Shown here: positions 57,601 through 64,000 of the stretch, piece by piece
How positions within the stretch are numbered: the stretch's first letter is position 1
Layout: every line of letters starts with the position of its first letter
DNA from: Phallusia mammillata
Lineage: Eukaryota; Chordata; Ascidiacea; Phlebobranchia; Ascidiidae
Reading direction: 5' to 3'
Length of the DNA: 64,000 bases
Assembly: GCA_003260075.1 (NCBI GenBank)
Contig: QLIY01000025.1
Location: 309 to 64,308 of the forward strand
Position numbers and translations under genes: made by a program
Notes under the pieces: model-generated
What the model was told of the DNA's origin: nothing
Databases searched by the model: none
Seen by the model: only the letters and a program-made list of their open reading frames with translations

Positions 57601-60600
57601 CACATTTTGACCTAGATGTGCAATCTTACCCAATGAGGCACTGTTTCGATTTAACAACGTCTTGTAACTCGCGATTTATTAATAGTTTATCTGTTAAAAA
57701 GACTTGTGTGCCACATTTAAAACTTTGAGCCAAATAGGAAGAGTTTTCGGATAGACAAAAATCATAGTTTATCTTGTTATACATCCACCAACGAAATGAG
57801 TTATGAGCTGCCAAAAGACGTAATGTCGATGCCTCTGTTGCATTTTGGGTTTGACATTAAATTTTTGCTTTTCTTCAGGTGCTCACTTACAGACTGGTCT
57901 CCACTGCCGTCTACAAGCGTTTTCCATCTATCGAGCATGTCGTCAAGGCTGGTACGTCATCGCCATCTGAATTATTCATATGATTGGCTGAAACTGCAGT
58001 TTCACTGTAGGGGTGAAACAAACTGTAGGGTTCACTGTGACTGTAGACTTCACTGTAGGGTAGTGGTTCCCAAACTTTTTCATATTTTTTCAAAACGTCC
58101 CTTTGCCATTATTTCGAGGGCTCGCGGTCCTTAAGCCTAAATGTGTATTTCACACAACGAATGTTAATTGCAGGATTTTGGCTACTTATGCAAAATTGCG
58201 CATAACAATCATCCAAAGACAGCATGTGACATCACGAACAGGACAAAAACATTACGATTGTGCGCGAACAATTGCATTTTTTGATAGTTGCATTCAATAA
58301 AGGCAATTGTTTAGCAATGGAGACAGTCGATTCTCAATTCTACTTTGATTTAAACTGATTTAGTGGCACAAATTGGCGCCAAATAAGATTATAGAATAAC
58401 TTCAACCGCTTCGCGGTCCCCCCAAAATTGCCTCACGAACCCCTAAAGGACCGCGGACCCCAGTTTGGGAACCGCTGCTGTAGGGGATCAAAATGCATAC
58501 AAACACTTTTACAGTTTATAGGATAAGTAATATACTTATACTTATTTACTTTACAAAGGTTTAATGACGGAAAACGAATATCAGCAGTATGAAAGTGTCA
58601 AATCTGTGAACCTGAAATATTGGGTTCCGCTGATGTGGTTTAGCAACCTTGTCTCCAAAATACGTCAAGAAGGAAGAATATACGACGACATGATAGCTAA
58701 ACATTTAATGGAGGTAGATTATATAATCAACATGCAAAATATTCGCTCCGAAACCAATTGCAAATGGAAACGTCTTTTTATTGTAGGAGCTCAACGTATT
58801 CCGTGGTTTTTGCGGATGGCTGATTAACTACGACTGGATCAGTGTACCTTTGGTTTATACACAGGTATTGTATGTAAAACAGTGACCAAATTCTAAAAGT
58901 TAATCAATATGTGATTTGTGATCTAGCTCGAGAGCCTGATATGGTTTTGTATGACTAACTCGAAATACGACACATTTCAGGTGGTTACGGTTGCTGTCTA
59001 CATGTTTTTTATGTCAACGCTTCTAAGTCGGCAGTACCTGGACATCAGCGAGGGATACAAGGGCCACGAAGTTGACTTGTTTGTTCCAATCTTTACAATC
59101 GGGCAGTTTTTCTTTTACATGGGATGGCTAAAGGTCAGTTACATTGTATTGAAGTAACATTCATTAAAACCGCCCAGGATACGTTTCATTTTATCAAGCT
59201 TTATGAATAGACTGTCTTACAAATTGCTGCCAAAGATAATTGCAACCTAATCAATGTACAATGCGTTGAATCCTCGCATTTTCAACAGATAAAACCGTTG
59301 TCTGTCTTCAGGTTGCTGAGCAATTGATTAATCCGTTCGGGGAAGACGACGACGATTTTGAAGTGAACTGGTGCATTGATCGAAACCACGAAGTAACGAT
59401 GATTGTTGCCGATCAGATGTACGCAAAACATCCCAAGCTGGAGAAGGATAAGTTTTGGAATGTTGCCAACCCCGATATTCCATACACGGAGGCTTCTGCT
59501 AACCACAAGGTGGAACCATACATGGGTTCGACATTTGATATGCGGTAAGAAACAGTTTGATATGCGGTAAGAAACAGTTAAAGGCAGGAACTTGGCCGAA
59601 TGGCCTGGCGCGCCTGACCCATATACAGACATAAAAAACCTGATCGGGATTCGTCCCCGGGAGGTTCCTGGGTTCGAACCCCGTGAAGAAAAAAAAANAC
59701 CTGATCGGGATTCGAACCCCGTGAAGGAAAAAAAAAAAAGAAACAGTTAAAAGTATTTGTGTTTCAGAGAATATAATTTTCTTGTTTGTTTGACAATATG
59801 AACAGTTGACAACCCAAATCAAGAATTAGGCTACCTTATTATTTGTGCAGGGTAAATAAAATAAAAAATAACAGATTTTTTTCATTTTTACAGGGTAGAT
59901 AAGGATGACATGCAAATAGTGCACAGCTACAACAGCAATACCAGAATGGCTCCTCTGAATGAGATTTCCACTGATGTAACGGTAAGCGTTCAAACCATAT
60001 AACAAATGACACAAATAACTGAAAATTGTAAACTCCTCTTCATTTATGCAGAATAAACCACCAAACTTTCATGACAAAGTAAACGAAGCCGGATCTTTCA
60101 TGGCATCTAGTGGCTTTCTTGCTCCGTTTCGCCATAATACAAGGAAACACTTCAAATCGGATAAGATTGGGTTACTTAGCAACAACAATGATGAAGAAGA
60201 TTCAGATGACTCGAATGATGAATCAAGTCCATCTTCGGTAGGTCTTGCCCCAACCCCAAGTAGACGAATGTTTAGAAAAACGTAATTAGGTGTCGGTTTC
60301 TATGAACAGCTGCGTGACCCTCACGATTCCAATCCGGACGACCCCAACGATGACATTATAACTTCTGACGAAAGTGGTGACGACACAAATGATGATGCTG
60401 ACGTAGAAGCGGACGACGGCGATAGTGACGTAACCGAAACAGAAGGCGGAACAAATAAAACATTAACATCGGCGAAAGATGAAAAAGCAAAAAGCAAACT
60501 TAAGAAATCAAACGAAAACATTTTAGAAGAGCGCAACGCACTTCAACGGACCAGAAAGTCTCCGAAAAAGAGGTCGAACGAGTCTGTTCCCAAGCTTGTT

Positions 60601-62620
60601 ATTGACAGAGTGGAAAGTAAAAATATGTATCCTGGGATAACGCCTCAAATTGACAGTGATGACGAAGAGCGTCGAAACGCGGAGGAAAGAGTATATTTAT
60701 CCACAAGAAAAAGGTGAGAACATTGCATGTTTTGTTTAAAAATAAATTGGAATTTTTCATGTGATTTGAAACTTTAATTTATGTAAGTGTTGAACTTTTT
60801 AGGAGATCCAAAGGCACACTACCTCCTCGAAAACGTAGATTTTACAAGTCAGGGGGTAATCAACTCATCCTCAGGCACCAACAAAGGCTGCGGCGTGATT
60901 CGTTTGTGCTTCCATCACCCGACACAGGTTCAATGTTTAGCGAGACTGACGTCGGATCAGGGAACAACTTTTCACCGTTCGGTTCCAGCCAATCGTTCGG
61001 AACTTCTATCCCATCACCCAAACAACTACGATTCGCATTTCGACTTAACGCGCGTCATCTCTACGGAGATACCACTTCGATGACATCATCGATGCCAAGT
61101 CCATCAGGTAAGCAAGAAGTGGCTCCAATTTTTTTAACGTGCACTTGGACATTGAACTAATCCAGGTTAACGAAATGATGTTGTTCGTAGGAAACGAAGG
61201 TGAGGGAACCGACAATCCTGGAACTCCTCTTTCACCGTTAATTGCTTACGAACCAAACAAAAGCGGGGTGTGGGGTCCGGGTGTTTCCCCCCACGACGTG
61301 ACGATGCCATTCACAGAAAATCTTCGTAAACGCCTCCAAGTTGTCCCGAGTGCTTCACCGTCCGTAACCAGCCGTGGGCCATTCGACCCAGCAAATGCAC
61401 CATCAAGCAACAATCAAAATCTGTTAATGATCGCCGATGAAGTTCCACTGAAGTCCGCGCCGAAGGTCGTACAAAAGGGAAATCATCTTTCTGTGCAGAC
61501 CAAAGCCGAGTTGAACGCTACCAAACTTCAGACAACGACATTTAATGCATTTCCTAGTTTGGGAAAACGCAGGAAAACAGACGATAAAGTGACTTTCGTG
61601 GACGACAATAACAACCAACAAGTCGGTTTTGCCACCGCGGAAACTAAACGCGGCAGCGGGACAGGTTTATGGAACGCCTTTAAATGGTGGAACGCGAAAC
61701 GGAAACAAAAGAAACAGCCGAGCGTAAACTTCAGGACAGTAAGCTCCGAAAGTGACGTCATGAAGTTTTACGATGATCCAATGAAGGTAGCTGACATGAT
61801 GTCGGTAGAACTCAAAGAAGATTGGGGACTGGAAATGCGAGCGGACGGTACAAAACTAGAAGACAAACCCCTAATGAAAGTCACCAGAACTGTTTCGAGG
61901 TCCGAAGAAGGCAGGAGCGGGGTGCCTGATGACGCCGACAGTGGAATGATGGGAACGGGCGAAATTACGTGGGAAAGCGAATGTGGCCTGGGTGCTAAAT
62001 CCCCAAAACAAACTGTCTCCAACAGGCCCAAAACACTAAAAGTTCAAAGTGTATTAGACAAAGAAACAAATAAACTGGAAGATAACAAGGACTCAAATAG
62101 CTTGATTCGTGTGGAATCGAATGAAAATGATAGTTCTGAGCAACCCAAAACTATTGAAGCGGTACTTTCGGACGCGAGCTCTAGTTTAGGCTCACGAGAA
62201 AATGATCACTCTGAAGAGGACGAAGTTCCTCATGATGTGTTGGAAACTATACACACTGATCAATACAAAGATGACCTACCGCCACCCTTACCCAAGACGA
62301 TTGCTGAAATTTCAGCTGAAGAGGAACGAGGTTACAAAAGTTCATCTGACGAAGGATACGAAAGTTCAAATATACCGCCCAGGGTGATCATGCAAAGTCC
62401 AACGCTACGCCACAAAATAAGTGTATTCAGATTGCAAAGTATTCCGGAAAAGGTCAGCGACGATGAATCCCGCGATGAAGCTAAAATTGTCGAAGGCCAC
62501 TCGGACGTGCTAGACTTGAAAGGTCAGGAAAATTTGCTTTTTGAATCAGATGAAATTTGCGATGAGCCAAAAACAGAAGAAAGTACAACTACGCCACCTA
62601 GTGTAAAACACGATACGTGA
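54629..62620 (+). CDS. Bestrophin chloride channel with long C-terminal tail
   Basis: Thirteen exons join in frame to 1,170 residues: 54629-54729, 54840-54985, 57388-57548, 57879-57951, 58559-58713, 58787-58864, 58981-59133, 59312-59544, 59894-59981, 60052-60237, 60310-60713, 60803-61107 and 61191-62620. The first 370 residues align without length change to vertebrate bestrophins: [15 protein letters not shown] at the start, the pore neck [11 protein letters not shown] (Phe80 and Phe84 kept, Ile76 is Val), [11 protein letters not shown], and [21 protein letters not shown]. The calcium clasp [11 protein letters not shown] has its first acidic residue at position 300, as in human BEST1. Bestrophins form pentameric calcium-activated anion channels. 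The remaining 800 residues are acidic, serine-rich and apparently disordered, far longer than in BEST1 (585 residues in total). Which vertebrate paralogue it matches cannot be said. Confidence 0.95.
55132..55335 (-). CDS. Small Cys-rich ORF, hypothetical
   Basis: A 67-codon frame on the strand opposite bestrophin, inside its second intron. It encodes CTFC and CAFC pairs 15 residues apart, then a CC and a C-x-x-H ending. That spacing could bind zinc. No family is recognised, and no splice sites or promoter support it. It could be a remnant of a mobile-element protein. Confidence 0.25.
   Translation of the reverse strand: MRPSNEELDLMTAQGEDTDGQAPCTFCQSNPFIENELCAFCQDGIKRKCCPLIINSKQDGVKTCTYH
55518..55991 (-). 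CDS. Hypothetical ORF in bestrophin intron 2
   Basis: A 157-codon frame, long for this AT-rich intron, with a basic central part ([18 protein letters not shown]). No domain is recognised. It lies upstream of the Cys-rich frame at 55132-55335 on the same strand, so both might derive from one degenerate element. It may equally be chance. Confidence 0.15.
   Translation of the reverse strand: MCNLYAPDSCFRLRIGFNTTVFSFFLMSKLMRLWKTLIAFGKYQLRLIDLIDYPNLLRWNRQCDEIHVIVPLIKWLPRGSQYIGLKNKTIKRKAKKSTRKWTLKLTNKNTANVLLVKEQGINNFCHCICQVTKHIEIAANYQNHEIMLKISQHTFPR
56216..56669. mobile_element. hAT-like MITE in bestrophin intron
   Basis: 454 bp with inverted termini CAGTGCTCTTCAGCC and, in reverse complement from the right, TAGAGCTCTTCAACC. 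The flanking 8-mers GTCTATAC and GTATATAC match at seven of eight positions. GCGGAACCC and GGAACCC motifs recur near both ends. No coding capacity. Confidence 0.75.
58061..58477. mobile_element. hAT-like MITE with perfect 8-bp target duplication
   Basis: 417 bp with termini TAGTGGTTCCCAAAC and, from the right in reverse complement, CAGCGGTTCCCAAAC. The exact 8-mer CTGTAGGG flanks both sides (58053-58060, 58478-58485). GCGGTCC / GGACCGC motifs lie near each end. It sits in the bestrophin intron before exon 5. Confidence 0.8.
59534..59577 (+). repeat. 22-bp tandem duplication of a bestrophin splice donor
   Basis: The 22-mer beginning TTTGATATGCGGTAAG occurs twice in a row (59534-59555, 59556-59577). 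It spans the end of exon 8 and its GTAAGA donor, so two identical donors lie 22 bp apart. Use of the second would add 22 nt and shift the frame. Confidence 0.9.
59583..59737 (+). mobile_element. tRNA-derived SINE
   Basis: It contains a pol III A box-like TGGCCGAATGGCC (59591-59603) and a B box GGGTTCGAACCCC (59669-59681). These are followed by an A-rich stretch, then a second partial copy of the 3' part (GATCGGGATTCGAACCCC) and a terminal A tail. The 14-bp sequence AAGAAACAGTTAAA flanks both sides (59569-59582, 59738-59751) as a target duplication. One unresolved base lies at 59698. It is inserted 38 bp after the bestrophin exon 8 donor. Confidence 0.85.
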
Positions 62621-64000
62621 CGTCACTTCAGCTACAGCAACACGAAAAAACGCTTCGATTTACTTTAACAAATGCATTGTCTTTAGCGTTTTATATATGG
62701 AATACCACATATTGTGAAAAAAACTTGACAAAAGTAAATATTCGTGCGTTTTTTTGCTGGCTGCATTTGTATGTTATGGATTACTTTTCATTCCGCTTGT
62801 GCATTGCTTTAGGTTTAAGTCATTGTACAATTGTCAAAATAATTCGGTGCCTTGTCATAATATGGTTTATTGTGCATCCACAACGGACACGTTTCCATGG
62901 CGTATGTGCAAACGCATTTTTTTGTATGTTCCCACTGTTTTTACCTCGATGGTACTAAGTTTAACTTGTCCTCGTTTCAAATTTCTACTGTGTTTGCAAT
63001 GGTTACTGATTTGAACATTTCTGCCGCATTCCATTGGTTGGAGCGAACAGATGAACCAACAAATTCGACGGTTTTGTATTTTTGCTACATATTGTCATGT
63101 ACATAGCATCCCATTTCGAACACGTGTCTGTGCAATGCATTGATCTTTAATTTTGACATTTCTAGTTTTTAATACATTTTTTTCAGGTTGATCCTGCTCA
63201 TCGATTTTTTTCTTAGTTCCTTGACAGTTAGAGTCGTCTCGCAAGCAAATACATTTATAGGAATAAGAATTGTACTGGGTGAATCGGTTGGATATAAAGA
63301 TGCAAAGATCTAGCATATCTTACCCAACGCACGGTGTGATAAGTACAGTGGACGTTTATATGCACGGATTTGGCGGATCCAACCGAAAGCGTGACCAAAA
63401 ACATTTGCGCAGAAGAGCACTTCTAATGCAGCGACCTTCTTCTGCAAAAATCGTGCAAGCGCCGCAATTAGTGACTTCTACAGCGTCTGTTGCTTCAGGT
63501 CGTGCTTTGCACAGCAACGAGTCCAAACTGGCGTATATTGCACCTCACTGATTTCACCAACTTACACAACCGCATTGTAGTACAGTTAACTATTCGTGCG
63601 TTTGTAAACTTGAATGAATTGCGTTTCAGCAATTTTTTACAAAAAAATACTTACAAATTGTGCCGAAAAGTTAACTAACACCAAATTATTTAATTAGCCT
63701 TGACTTCTTGCACGGGGTTTAAATACTGGACGCTTTCGGGAAAATATCTTAAACAGGATTATTTTAGGTTCGTTTATGGGTTATGCGCCTCGGACCGTAC
63801 GGTAAGAGTCTATTCCAATAGCATGGACTTGCGAGTACTGAAGTCAAGAGAAGCGTAGCATCTCGTGCGTTGAAGAAAAGCGCAGCAACTGCTCAAAGCT
63901 GCGATGAAAAACCTTTCAACGGCCTCAGCAATTAATAAACCTAATCGTATTTTGGAATTCAAATACAGCATTACAGGTTACCATTGATATGGTACATTTT
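62621..64000. other. Bestrophin 3' region and unassigned sequence
   Basis: A plus-strand frame at about 63300-63551 (from MQRSSISYPTHGV to SKLAYIAPH) is basic, has no recognised domain and could be an exon of an unknown gene, with possible acceptors such as TTTTTTTCAG near 63178-63187. I see nothing else that can be supported. Confidence 0.3.

Noticed and set aside
59583..59737. A functional tRNA gene
   Set aside because: The A and B boxes are present but there is no complete cloverleaf. The target duplications and A tail identify a SINE.

Overview
The window is animal nuclear DNA, most likely from a solitary ascidian (tunicate) of the Ciona type. The genes are typically chordate (ATR, cortactin, bestrophin, a ZP-domain membrane protein, PDIA6, DCAF13, TMEM70, RPL30, eIF2-alpha, a DDX5/DDX17-like helicase, ATG12). 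They are split by many short GT-AG introns and packed at about one gene per 5-6 kb. Exons below were joined by hand from splice sites, reading phase and similarity to known families. All multi-exon models except PDIA6 close in frame, and PDIA6 is broken only by a poly-C tract.

Layout: 1-3190, no gene, two hAT-like miniature transposons. 3195-3491 (-), ATG12. 4818-7826 (-), a 10-exon ZP-domain type I membrane protein. 7827-10733, no gene recognised. 10734-16765 (-), cortactin in 14 exons. 16766-19150, nothing recognised. 19151-23592 (-), DCAF13 in 11 exons, with an N gap in one intron. 23999-25058 (+), TMEM70 in 5 exons, divergent from DCAF13. 25546-27267 (-), a DDX5-like helicase in one exon. 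28482-45211 (+), the checkpoint kinase ATR in 42 coding exons. 45999-48631 (+), PDIA6/P5. 49404-52201 (-), RPL30, with an intronless eIF2-alpha gene (50357-51301) inside its second intron and two related snoRNA-like sequences in introns 1 and 3. 54629-62620 (+), a bestrophin with a very long C-terminal tail. 62621-64000, no recognised gene.

Functions are mainly housekeeping: translation and rRNA processing (RPL30, EIF2S1, DCAF13, DDX5), DNA-damage signalling (ATR), ER folding (PDIA6), mitochondrial assembly (TMEM70), autophagy (ATG12), actin branching (CTTN), chloride conductance (bestrophin) and cell surface (ZP protein). I see no operon-like logic beyond two divergent gene pairs.

Two observations stand out. 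(1) ATR carries two divergent versions of the exon for the kinase hinge, at 43350-43522 and 43639-43796. Each alone keeps the frame and both together break it, as expected of mutually exclusive exons. (2) Twenty homopolymer C (once G) tracts punctuate the window. Seventeen are 10-13 bases long, and most of these sit exactly at the start of a second, slightly diverged copy of sequence found nearby. This looks like two haplotypes stitched together at poly-C contig ends. It corrupts naive models of ATR, the ZP gene and PDIA6.
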